Shown here: piece by piece, positions 7,641 to 14,412 of the stretch | Layout: each line of letters starts with the position of its first letter | How positions within the stretch are numbered: position 1 is the stretch's first letter | Assembly (NCBI GenBank): GCA_938010715.1 | Contig: CALLVG010000090.1 | Location: 1-32,795, forward strand | Length of the DNA stretch: 32,795 nucleotides | Source of the DNA: an uncultured Saprospiraceae bacterium | GTDB taxonomy: Bacteria > Bacteroidota > Bacteroidia > Chitinophagales > Saprospiraceae | Direction: 5' to 3' | Notes under the pieces: generated by a model | What the model saw: only the letters and a program-made list of their open reading frames with translations | Database searches by the model: none | Told to the model about the DNA's origin: nothing | Program-made: the position numbers and the translations under genes

Positions 7641-7947
7641 TACTCACCAATCCTTAGGCATTATCTGCGTTTTTTGCCTCGTCTAATGAAAAAATAACGC
7701 TCTTCAATTTCGAAACTTTATTATTTCAATTTTACTTAATTTTAAAATAATTTGCTTGTGTGGCTTCCTTCAGATTTGAGTAAAAGAGAAACCGAAACAG
7801 ATAATGGTCTTTATGAAAATAAGTTGTTTAATAATTTAGGATGAAATTTGCCGCTTACAACCAACCAATGAGTTTTTAAACATCCTCTAAAATAATTCCT
7901 CAGCAATTTACGAGAAAATTAAAAATATTTTAGGTTACACCGATTTT

Positions 7948-8068
7948 AGGAACGCTCAAAAAATAAGTTCCCGATTTCAAAAAATTAGTGAAGGAAAATT
8001 GATTGATAATGAGGTTTTTCGAGCTAATTTTTTGAATTGAAGAGGGAAGTTATTCTTTGAGTAATACT
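7948..8068 (+). mobile_element. 121-bp MITE-like repeat, copy 2
   Basis: About 97% identical to 5760-5880 in inverted orientation, beginning AGGAACGCTCAAAAAATAAG and ending TTTGAGTAATACT. The two copies bracket the thioesterase and TPMT genes. The rest of the 7498-8286 gap is AT-rich non-coding DNA with the two repeats listed separately. Confidence 0.65.
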
Positions 8069-8150
8069 AAAATGGAGAATCGGGTCTTCTATTAGACTTT
8101 ATTCTAAAAAAAATCGCATGCAAGCAAATACTTCTTTTTCCGCTACTTTT

Positions 8151-8182
8151 CCCCGATGTAAAATCGAGACACGCGTTAAAAA
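8151..8182. repeat. CCCCGAT-palindrome repeat, copy 2
   Basis: CCCCGATGTAAAATCGAGAC then ACGCGTTAAAAA. The palindrome carries mismatches compared with copy 1 at 7610-7640, but the ACACGCGTTAAAAA tail is identical. Confidence 0.45.
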
Positions 8183-8260
8183 ATCTAAGCATTCGTTGCG
8201 CTACAAATTATTTCACAATAAAGTCTATTTTAATTTATCATTTTCATTTTGATTTGTTCT

Positions 8261-8268
8261 TATCTTTG
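8261..8268 (+). promoter_or_regulatory. -7 promoter box TATCTTTG upstream of the mutase subunit
   Basis: TATCTTTG matches TAnnTTTG and lies 18 bases before the ATG at 8287. A TTTTG at 8247 is too close to be a standard -33 box, so the upstream half is uncertain. Confidence 0.4.
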
Positions 8269-8286
8269 TAAAAATCTTAAAAATTC

Positions 8287-9375
8287 ATGTCAAACCTTTT
8301 CTCAGAATTCACTCCCGCAACCAAACAAGATTGGCTCAATAAAATTGAAAAAGAACTGAAAGGCAGACCTTTCGAAGAATTGCAGTGGAAACTGGAAGAA
8401 CTGGGCATTGTGGAACCATTTTACATGGCAGAAGATGCCAAACAAACGAGTCCAATTCGGATGCCTTTGGAGTGTAAAATTGGAGAGACCACTTTCGTGG
8501 AAAAGGCAAAAGAAGCCAACGAGAACTTGATGGAAGGATTGACCAACGGCGTCAATGCACCTGGCATTCACTTTTCCAGAAATCCGCAATTAAAAACTTG
8601 GGAAGCACTTTTTAATGGCGTTCAAGCAGATTGGGTGGAAACGCATTTTTATTGGAAAAATGCGAGTTGGAAAGATTGGAATTCAATTCTTCAGGAGTTT
8701 CAAAATTATAATCTTTCTAAAGAAAAATCACTAGCGGATATAAACGGAGCCATCCATTTTCAACCAAAAAAAGAAGACTACCCTACTCTCGCTACTGACC
8801 TAAAAAAATGGGAAACGATTTTTCCGTTTTTCAAATTTATTACGATTGATGGTAAATCAGATTGGAAAGGAAAAGCGCAAGTTATTTCTGAGTTAACCGC
8901 TATAATAAAAAAAGGAATCGACGTTTTAGACAACTTAACCGAAGCTGGCATCGACGCCAAAACCGTTGCAGATAACCTCCAATTTTCCATCAATATCGGA
9001 ACGAGTTACTTTATTGAAATTGCTAAAATGCGCGCTTTGCATCTGCTTTGGGCCAATGTTTTGAAAGCATATAAAGTCGAGGTCGAAACCGTAAAAATTG
9101 ATGTTGGTTTCGCTCCTCAAACGCAAGCCGAAAATCCAAATACCAATATGATAAAAGCCACCACGATGGCCATGGCTGCGCATATCGGAGGTGCTTCTCG
9201 ATTGACGGTTACCCCTTCGCATGACAATGCATTCGGAAGGCGAATCGCTCGAAATGTCCAACATTTATTACAAATGGAAAGTCATTTTGGAAAGGTCAAC
9301 GACCCGTCGGCGGGTAGTTATTATATTGAAACGCTTACGCGTAAAATGGTGGAGGATGTTTGGGAAAAGCTGTAA
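8287..9375 (+). CDS. mutA: Methylmalonyl-CoA mutase small (beta) subunit, C-terminally short
   Basis: 362 residues. The TIM-barrel domain is clear: FSEFTPATKQDWLNKIEKEL at the N-terminus, the core with FSINIGTSYFIEIAKMRAL (about 237-255), ATTMAMAAHIGGASRLTVTP (about 291-310) and NDPSAGSYYIETLT (about 337-350). The small subunit forms a heterodimer with the B12-binding catalytic subunit, which interconverts succinyl-CoA and methylmalonyl-CoA. Family members in related bacteria continue ~80 or more residues past SYYIE; here the frame stops 20 residues later, and only 40 bases separate it from the stop of nadK, leaving no room for a shifted C-terminus. The large subunit is not next to it. It is either a shortened functional form or a 3'-deleted gene. 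Confidence 0.78.
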   Translation: MSNLFSEFTPATKQDWLNKIEKELKGRPFEELQWKLEELGIVEPFYMAEDAKQTSPIRMPLECKIGETTFVEKAKEANENLMEGLTNGVNAPGIHFSRNPQLKTWEALFNGVQADWVETHFYWKNASWKDWNSILQEFQNYNLSKEKSLADINGAIHFQPKKEDYPTLATDLKKWETIFPFFKFITIDGKSDWKGKAQVISELTAIIKKGIDVLDNLTEAGIDAKTVADNLQFSINIGTSYFIEIAKMRALHLLWANVLKAYKVEVETVKIDVGFAPQTQAENPNTNMIKATTMAMAAHIGGASRLTVTPSHDNAFGRRIARNVQHLLQMESHFGKVNDPSAGSYYIETLTRKMVEDVWEKL

Positions 9376-9415
9376 GTTCAATTGTACTTGAACTTGATTC
9401 TTGTACTTGAATTTT

Positions 9416-10297
9416 TTAATTCCGCTTATCCTCTCCCCAACTCAATTTCCCTCTTATTGTTTTCAAAAATCCATGTTCTGGAATGGAGACTAAATTGACT
9501 TTAAAATCTGCTTTTCGCACTGCAATTTGATGTGAAGCCGTAATCGTCTCCCACCGCGAATCAAGCGTACAAAGGAAATTATCTGTCCGCCCTTCTACTT
9601 CAAAAGAAATAATTGAATCATCGGAAATAACGACTGGACGCACATTCAAATTATGCGGCGCAACGGGCGTAATGACGAAGTTTCCAGAATCAGGAAAAAG
9701 AATCGGCCCACCACAACTCAACGAATAACCCGTCGAACCTGTCGGCGTAGAAACGATAATTCCATCTGCCCAATAAGTATTCAAGAATGCACCGTTGATA
9801 AAAGTCTTCACCGTAATCATGGAAGAAGTATCTCTTTTCAAAAGGGTCATATCATTGAGTGCAAAAGGTATGTCTCCAAAAACAGGAAGGTTGCAATCGA
9901 GTTTCAAAAGCGTTCGTTGATCAAGACTAAATCGTCCATTTTTCAATGAAACAATCACACTTTCAAAATTAGCTTTTTCGATTGATGCTAAGAAACCGAG
10001 GCGACCAAGATTGACACCAAGAATCGGCACACCGCTTTCTCTGATCATCGTTGTCGCTTCCAAAATCGTTCCGTCACCACCAAGCGTAATTACAAAATCC
10101 ATATTCTTAACTGCGAAATCTTTGTACCCATCAAACCGACCCACATCACGGTGAAAGTTGATCTTTCCATTCATTCCCAACAAATAATCTGTGTAAATGA
10201 ATGTGTTGATATTTTGCTCGTGCAACACATCAAATACCGTCTGAATAAACGGTAAATCTTTCTCCTTCACTTTCTTTCCAAATATGACTACCTGCAT
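9416..10297 (-). CDS. nadK: NAD kinase
   Basis: 293 residues, full length. It phosphorylates NAD+ with ATP or polyphosphate to NADP+. Diagnostic motifs are TLGGDGTILEA (71-81) with GGDGT at 73-77, FALNDMTLLKR (about 145-155), where bacterial enzymes usually have NE and this one has ND, and DGIIVSTPTGSTGYSLSCGG (178-197) in the NAD-binding domain. The C-terminal strand region SRWETITASHQIAVRKA is normal. The start ATG at 10295-10297 comes right after the paired inverted repeat at 10316-10376, which separates it from the Omp85-like gene upstream. It converges on mutA. Confidence 0.95.
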   Translation of the reverse strand: MQVVIFGKKVKEKDLPFIQTVFDVLHEQNINTFIYTDYLLGMNGKINFHRDVGRFDGYKDFAVKNMDFVITLGGDGTILEATTMIRESGVPILGVNLGRLGFLASIEKANFESVIVSLKNGRFSLDQRTLLKLDCNLPVFGDIPFALNDMTLLKRDTSSMITVKTFINGAFLNTYWADGIIVSTPTGSTGYSLSCGGPILFPDSGNFVITPVAPHNLNVRPVVISDDSIISFEVEGRTDNFLCTLDSRWETITASHQIAVRKADFKVNLVSIPEHGFLKTIRGKLSWGEDKRN

Positions 10298-10315
10298 GAA
10301 ATGTTAAGTTGATTA

Positions 10316-10376
10316 TTGAACGTTTTAGGTTGAAAGTTTCTCGTGTTACTTTGAACTTTCAATCTGCAACGTTCAA
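10316..10376. terminator. Two-part inverted repeat between the Omp85-like gene and nadK
   Basis: TTGAACGTTTTAGGTTGAAA and its continuation GTT pair with AACTTTCAA...AACGTTCAA, giving two stacked 9-bp stems separated by 5-nt internal loops. On the minus strand it starts 9 bases after the Omp85-like stop and could end transcription or act as a processing hairpin before nadK. The GAACGTT/GTTGAAA wording is common in intergenic DNA of this phylum. Confidence 0.5.
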
Positions 10377-10384
10377 CCTTTTTT

Positions 10385-11812
10385 TTAAAATCCTAATTGC
10401 GTTCGAATATACAGTCCACTCTCCTGTTCTCCATTGAAACTATACTCAAATATAAACACTTTATTATAGTATAAGACCAAATTCACACCAACTCCGTACC
10501 CCACCAACATTTTATTTGAAAACGGATTATTATCTGCAAAAGAAGGATTGTTGGCATATCCCGCATCGCCAAAAGTAGTTAAATATATTTTTACAGGAAC
10601 CGCTCTAAAAGCCTTAATTGGCATAGAGCTGCCCATATTAAATTCTTTCTTGAACAACTCATAACTCAATGTATTTCTGGAAAGGAAAAAATCGATTCCA
10701 TCAATTACATAAAACTCATACCCTCTCACAAATGAACTTCCAAAGCCCAATCCACGACTATTAAAATATGGTTGTTTGGAACGAATCAAAGCATTTCGGC
10801 TTCTCAAATTATGACCTGAACTCCATTTTTCTGACCATGGAAAATACTTGCTATAACTAATCGTCGTTCGCAAAGTATTCAAATCATCATAGATGCCTAT
10901 CCCTTCTTTTAAGGCTTCAAATGCAAAGTACGAACCCTTCGTAGCATAAGGTCGAATGTCTCGTGTATCTCGATCAAATCTATAACGTAGTCCAAAATAT
11001 TTTTGATAATTTTCACCAGTTTGGAAAAAATTAATATTCTCCAATGAATCAGTGACATCAATATTATTGGTAACAAATGACTCGTCAATTTTGTGGCGAC
11101 TAAACCAAGTTGAGAGACGATGATTCGTTTTTATTTTTGGTCGATAGGTCAACGAAAGTTCCGTTTCGTAGCGATTGTAAATCGGCGCTTCTTCGTTTTT
11201 TCTGAAAACCTGTTTGTTATTAAAGGTGTTGATTTGAATTTCCTTTTGCTCTTTATAATTGGAAACGATATCCAAACCAAGCGTTTGTTTTTTATTCAAA
11301 TAAGGAAAAGTATATCGAATCTCATACTTGCGTGTGTAGCCGAATTGTGCATGAATTTTAAAGTAATCTCTTCTTCCGGTAAAGTTAGAATGATAAAAAT
11401 GCATTCCATAATTTACCCGTGAAAGGTCTCGATTAAACTCCGACCACCAAACATTGAAATTTCTATCTGCCAACTCAAAAAGTGGTAATGGATAAATGTA
11501 CCATGCCTCTTCCAATTTGACTTCTAAGTCCAAGTGATTGCCTTCTTTCCAGTTTTTAATATTGACTTTTGCTTTCGCAAAAAGGCTGGTATTCATCAAA
11601 AGCAGCGCGTTGCGTTCCAGTTCATCTGCCAATTTTTCAAAAGGGATTGTATCTCCTTTTTGGAAGTCCAATTCGCGAAAAATGATTTTATCTAAGGTTC
11701 GTTTGTTTCCTTCAATAACAATATCATCAATCACGACAGGGAGTGCCTCTTCCTGTCCAAAGAGAGAAAGAGACGAGCCAAATAAAACCGTCAAAAGGAG
11801 TATAAATCGCAT
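10385..11812 (-). CDS. Omp85/BamA-TamA-like outer-membrane protein with one POTRA domain
   Basis: From ATG 11810-11812 the protein has 475 residues and opens with a Sec signal peptide (RFILLLTVLFGSSLSLFG, cleavage before Gln-Glu). A POTRA domain follows: VVIDDIVIEGNKRTLDKIIF and the rest to about residue 105. The remainder is a 16-strand-type barrel of the bacterial surface antigen family, with GSSFVRGYEFYVIDG near the middle of the second half and a C-terminal aromatic residue (RTQLGF) as needed for insertion. An upstream in-frame ATG at 11848 is excluded because it lies in the left arm of the terminator of the preceding gene. A single POTRA argues against the main BamA; a lineage-specific assembly or translocation factor is more likely. 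Confidence 0.8.
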   Translation of the reverse strand: MRFILLLTVLFGSSLSLFGQEEALPVVIDDIVIEGNKRTLDKIIFRELDFQKGDTIPFEKLADELERNALLLMNTSLFAKAKVNIKNWKEGNHLDLEVKLEEAWYIYPLPLFELADRNFNVWWSEFNRDLSRVNYGMHFYHSNFTGRRDYFKIHAQFGYTRKYEIRYTFPYLNKKQTLGLDIVSNYKEQKEIQINTFNNKQVFRKNEEAPIYNRYETELSLTYRPKIKTNHRLSTWFSRHKIDESFVTNNIDVTDSLENINFFQTGENYQKYFGLRYRFDRDTRDIRPYATKGSYFAFEALKEGIGIYDDLNTLRTTISYSKYFPWSEKWSSGHNLRSRNALIRSKQPYFNSRGLGFGSSFVRGYEFYVIDGIDFFLSRNTLSYELFKKEFNMGSSMPIKAFRAVPVKIYLTTFGDAGYANNPSFADNNPFSNKMLVGYGVGVNLVLYYNKVFIFEYSFNGEQESGLYIRTQLGF

Positions 11813-11834
11813 AATGCTTGCAAAGAAACAAAAA

Positions 11835-11875
11835 AAAAGAGCCTTCAAAAGTACAACGCTCTTGAAGGCTCTTTT
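11835..11875 (-). terminator. Strong intrinsic terminator after the CBS gene
   Basis: On the minus strand AAAAGAGCCTTCAA pairs with TTGAAGGCTCTTTT (14 bp) across a 13-base loop and is followed by further Ts. It starts 16 bases beyond the CBS stop and decides the start of the next gene: the ATG at 11848 lies inside the hairpin, so the ATG at 11812 is preferred. Confidence 0.85.
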
Positions 11876-11891
11876 ATGTTAATTTTTATTT

Positions 11892-12554
11892 TTAAACATT
11901 CAGAAATGTCATCAACGCATCATAGCGTTCTTTTAATGAATCGAGGTAATCTGATTCGTCAAAAGAAGCTTTCACTACATAATCGAATCGTTCTAAAGTA
12001 GCCAGCACATTCTGAATCGAATGAGAAGACAACTTCAACGTCACATCAATTTTCTGCGAATCGGGATAAGAAGTAATGAATGAACTTAAGATTTTCGTGT
12101 TTTCACCTTCAACAATTCGCGAAATCTCTGCCAACGAATAATCTCTTTTTCCTACCTCTAAAACAACAATACTTCCTGGCTCAGCAAATGAACTTGTGTT
12201 TGCAAAAAAGCTCAACAAATCATCTTGAGAAATCATACCGAGATATTTGTTCTCGTCGCTAACCACTGGTATTACGGTTAATTTTTTTTCTGCCATCAAG
12301 CGCATGACCTCATATACGTGGTCATAGCCTCTAACAAAAGCATTTTTTATCTGTAAATCGTAAGTTTCGATTGTGTCTTCCAAATCAGTAGAAAGAATAT
12401 CATCTTCACCCACAACGCCAATAAAATCATCATTCAACTTTACAACTGGAAGATGTCTTACACCAAACAAGTTCATGATAGTAAGTGCTTCACTTCCCGT
12501 GTCAGTCAGCCCTAACGGAGCCATCGAATCAGTCAATAAGTTTTCTGCAACCAT
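11892..12554 (-). CDS. CBS-domain pair protein with ACT-like C-terminus
   Basis: 220 residues, cytoplasmic. Two CBS motifs are present: ALTIMNLFGVRHLPVVKLND with IGVVGEDDIL (about 5-57) and EVMRLMAEKKLTVIPVVSDE with LGMISQDDLL (about 68-118). CBS pairs bind adenine nucleotides. The C-terminal part, IVVLEVGKRDYSLAEISRIV and the strand IDVTLKLSSHSIQNVLATLE, resembles an ACT-type regulatory fold. The same architecture is regularly found beside nadK in Bacteroidota, which suggests but does not prove a link with NAD(P) or adenylate sensing. The ATG is at 12552-12554; a strong terminator follows. Confidence 0.8.
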   Translation of the reverse strand: MVAENLLTDSMAPLGLTDTGSEALTIMNLFGVRHLPVVKLNDDFIGVVGEDDILSTDLEDTIETYDLQIKNAFVRGYDHVYEVMRLMAEKKLTVIPVVSDENKYLGMISQDDLLSFFANTSSFAEPGSIVVLEVGKRDYSLAEISRIVEGENTKILSSFITSYPDSQKIDVTLKLSSHSIQNVLATLERFDYVVKASFDESDYLDSLKERYDALMTFLNV

Positions 12555-12609
12555 AGTCTAGTGTTTGTGTAGATCTGAGGGTGGTTTTTATAAACCCACT
12601 CAATCTCGT

Positions 12610-12632
12610 GTAAATAAAACGTTTTTATTTAC
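12610..12632. terminator. AT-rich hairpin between the TM2 and CBS genes
   Basis: GTAAATAAAA pairs with TTTTATTTAC (10 bp) across a 3-base loop, 78 bases downstream of the TM2-gene stop on the minus strand. It is plausible as a bidirectional terminator, but there is no separate U-tract. Confidence 0.4.
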
Positions 12633-12709
12633 CCTTCTGTTAGTGCGCGTGTTGTTAACACTTAGTTATTGTTTGTTGAGTGACAAAATTTCATCAAAGT
12701 GATTATCTT

Positions 12710-13495
12710 TTATCCAAACAGTTTTCTCTTTTCTTTTTGGAAACCTTCTTCTGTGAGTTGACCGCTTACTCGAAGCGCGTTCAAATTTTTAAGTTGCTCC
12801 AACAAATCTGGAGTGGATTCCAAAAGGTCATTTTTTGTTGATTCAACTTGCTTTGAAGCTTGGACTTTATATCCGTTATCCTCAAATGTAGAGAATTCTG
12901 AATCAACCCGCAAGTATGCAAGGGCATCATGCGACTTAATTTTATCAAAATCTGAAAAACCATTACTCACCGCATATTCAAGATGATAATATGCTTTCTC
13001 CCTATTTTCTAACAGGGATTGACAACAAGCTAAATTGAAATGTAGTGCGGGGTTATTGTATTGAAATTCTAAAGCTTTTTCGAATTGATCCATCGCGCCT
13101 TCAATATCAAAATCCTTGAATCGCTTGATTCCTTCTTTCTTTAAAACCTCTGCCATCTTTCTATTTAGTTTTAAAGAGACCGCTTTAATTTTTTTAGAAT
13201 CATTGTAACCAACGCTATACTCTGGTGCATGTTGGTACCCTTTTACTCGTTCAAAATCAGCATCATAACGGCTGTAATCAGGTCTCGAAAAATCTATATT
13301 ATACTTTTCGTCAAAAATGGATTCATTCATACTAAAAAAGACAATCGCGCTGATTAAACCACTTATCCAAGCAAATGGCGTCCAGCACAAAAGTAGATGG
13401 ACAATGCCCAATCCAGAACGATTCAAATAAAACCAGTGCAGGCCAAAGCCTCCAAGAAAAATAGCCAGTAATGCTGCAACAGTTTTGTTCTTCAT
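12710..13495 (-). CDS. TM2-TPR-SHOCT protein
   Basis: 261 residues. The N-terminus is a TM2 domain: KNKTVAALLAIFLGGFGLHW (2-21), then FYLNRSGLGIVHLLLC and a second helix, giving a two-pass hairpin in the inner membrane. The middle (about 112-185) is TPR-like: EGIKRFKDFDIEGAMDQFEK, ALEFQYNNPALHFNLACCQS. The last ~30 residues, LLEQLKNLNALRVSGQLTEE and FQKEKRKLFG, are a SHOCT motif. The combination suggests a membrane-anchored scaffold for protein-protein contacts; no catalytic residues are visible and the function is unknown. The ATG at 13493-13495 is preceded by two hairpins. Confidence 0.78.
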   Translation of the reverse strand: MKNKTVAALLAIFLGGFGLHWFYLNRSGLGIVHLLLCWTPFAWISGLISAIVFFSMNESIFDEKYNIDFSRPDYSRYDADFERVKGYQHAPEYSVGYNDSKKIKAVSLKLNRKMAEVLKKEGIKRFKDFDIEGAMDQFEKALEFQYNNPALHFNLACCQSLLENREKAYYHLEYAVSNGFSDFDKIKSHDALAYLRVDSEFSTFEDNGYKVQASKQVESTKNDLLESTPDLLEQLKNLNALRVSGQLTEEGFQKEKRKLFG

Positions 13496-13510
13496 GTTTG
13501 AAATATTTCC

Positions 13511-13546
13511 TTTTCAATCTAAGCTAAAAGCTGCTTAGATTGAAAA
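13511..13546. other. Hairpin in the leader of the TM2 gene
   Basis: TTTTCAATCTAAG pairs with CTTAGATTGAAAA (13 bp) across a 10-base loop. It ends 16 bases before the TM2 start on the minus strand and could be a terminator of read-through from the Fe-S carrier gene or a 5'-UTR hairpin. Confidence 0.45.
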
Positions 13547-13613
13547 AATATCCACCTACCAAGGCGTTTTTCCGACGAAAATTGTTTAGAACCGTTTTTT
13601 TAAAATTGGAACT

Positions 13614-13650
13614 TTATGTTTACTAAACTTTTAAAGTTTAGTAAACATAA
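13614..13650. terminator. Perfect 18-bp palindrome after the Fe-S carrier gene
   Basis: TTATGTTTACTAAACTTT, one base, then its exact reverse complement. It begins 17 bases after the stop at 13668 on the minus strand. Symmetry is perfect over 37 bases with no mismatch, which fits either a bidirectional terminator or a dimer-binding site; no clear U-tract follows. Confidence 0.5.
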
Positions 13651-13667
13651 GTCAAATGAACTTTCAT

Positions 13668-13997
13668 TTAAACCGCAAAACTTTCACCACAAGCGCACTC
13701 CCGAGAAGCGTTCGGATTATTGAAAAAGAAGCCTTTCCCATCCAATCCACCTGAAAACTGCAAGGTAGAATCGAATAAGTAAAGCATACTTTTCAAATCC
13801 GTTACCACTTTTACGCCGTTGTCTTCAAAGACTTGATCGTTTTCGCGCGATTCGTTGTCAAAATCTAATTTATAAGTCAATCCGGAGCAGCCGCCACTCA
13901 CGACTTCTGCCCGAAGAAAATGGGTATCATCCCACCCTTCTTTTTTCTTGATTTCTAAAATCCGATTTTTTGCGATATCTGATACGTAAATGTTCAT
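13668..13997 (-). CDS. HesB/IscA/SufA-type iron-sulfur cluster carrier
   Basis: 109 residues, the usual length of A-type carriers that hold and pass on [2Fe-2S] or [4Fe-4S] clusters. The three ligand cysteines are at the expected places: VSGGCSGLTYKL gives Cys37, and ECACGESFAV gives Cys101 and Cys103 (C-A-C near the C-terminus). Between them, FDSTLQFSGGLDGKGFFFNNP is replaced only slightly from the consensus and is split here as FDSTLQFSGG and LDGKGFFFNNP. The start overlaps the stop of the DUF3467 gene in TAATG, so the two are translationally coupled. Confidence 0.92.
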   Translation of the reverse strand: MNIYVSDIAKNRILEIKKKEGWDDTHFLRAEVVSGGCSGLTYKLDFDNESRENDQVFEDNGVKVVTDLKSMLYLFDSTLQFSGGLDGKGFFFNNPNASRECACGESFAV

Positions 13998-14329
13998 TAG
14001 GCCTGCGCTTTGGGCGTATTAAAATTCATCGGAAACGGGTTCGGATCTTTATTCTCAGCGATTTTTCCGTGCTGTGCTTCGTACTTTTTCACATTATCAT
14101 TCAAAGCCATCAATAATCGCTTGGCGTGGTGTGGAGTCAAAATCACTCTTGATTTCACTTTCGCTTTTGGCACATTAGGAACCAATCGCACAAAGTCTAA
14201 AATAAATTCTGATTGCGAGTGCGAAATAATCGCCAAATTGGAATATACGCCTTCTGCCATTTCTTCTGGCAATTCTATGTTCAATTGATTGCCTTGTTGA
14301 GGTTTATGATTCTTTTTATCGTCTGCCAT
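13997..14329 (-). CDS. DUF3467 protein
   Basis: 110 residues, acidic and basic mixed, no signal peptide or membrane segment. LNIELPEEMAEGVYSNLAII, SHSQSEFILDFVRLVP and SRVILTPHHAKRLLMALNDN match the DUF3467 family, which is widespread in Bacteroidota and other phyla and has no settled function. The tail carries NPFPMNFNTPK. The stop overlaps the ATG of the Fe-S carrier gene by one base. The coupling suggests co-expression; I see no ligand Cys in DUF3467 itself. Confidence 0.85.
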   Translation of the reverse strand: MADDKKNHKPQQGNQLNIELPEEMAEGVYSNLAIISHSQSEFILDFVRLVPNVPKAKVKSRVILTPHHAKRLLMALNDNVKKYEAQHGKIAENKDPNPFPMNFNTPKAQA

Positions 14330-14345
14330 TGTTATATTCTTTTAG

Positions 14346-14392
14346 AACATCAAAATTGATGTTATACTAATAACTCGCAAGATAGCCATCTT
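14346..14392. other. Two short hairpins between the phosphatase and DUF3467 genes
   Basis: AACATCAA/TTGATGTT (14346-14362) and CAAGAT/ATCTTG around 14378-14393 lie in the 83-base gap. They may end the phosphatase transcript or sit in the DUF3467 leader. No U-tract is clear. Confidence 0.3.
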
Positions 14393-14412
14393 GTTTCCAG
14401 ATCCATCAAAAG

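Noticed and set aside
9653-9949. 98-residue frame antisense to nadK
   Set aside because: It is opposite a full, well-conserved gene and rich in Arg/Thr runs typical of shadows.
11813-11848. Upstream ATG of the Omp85-like gene
   Set aside because: It lies in the left arm of the strong terminator at 11835-11875; the ATG at 11812 gives a clean signal peptide.
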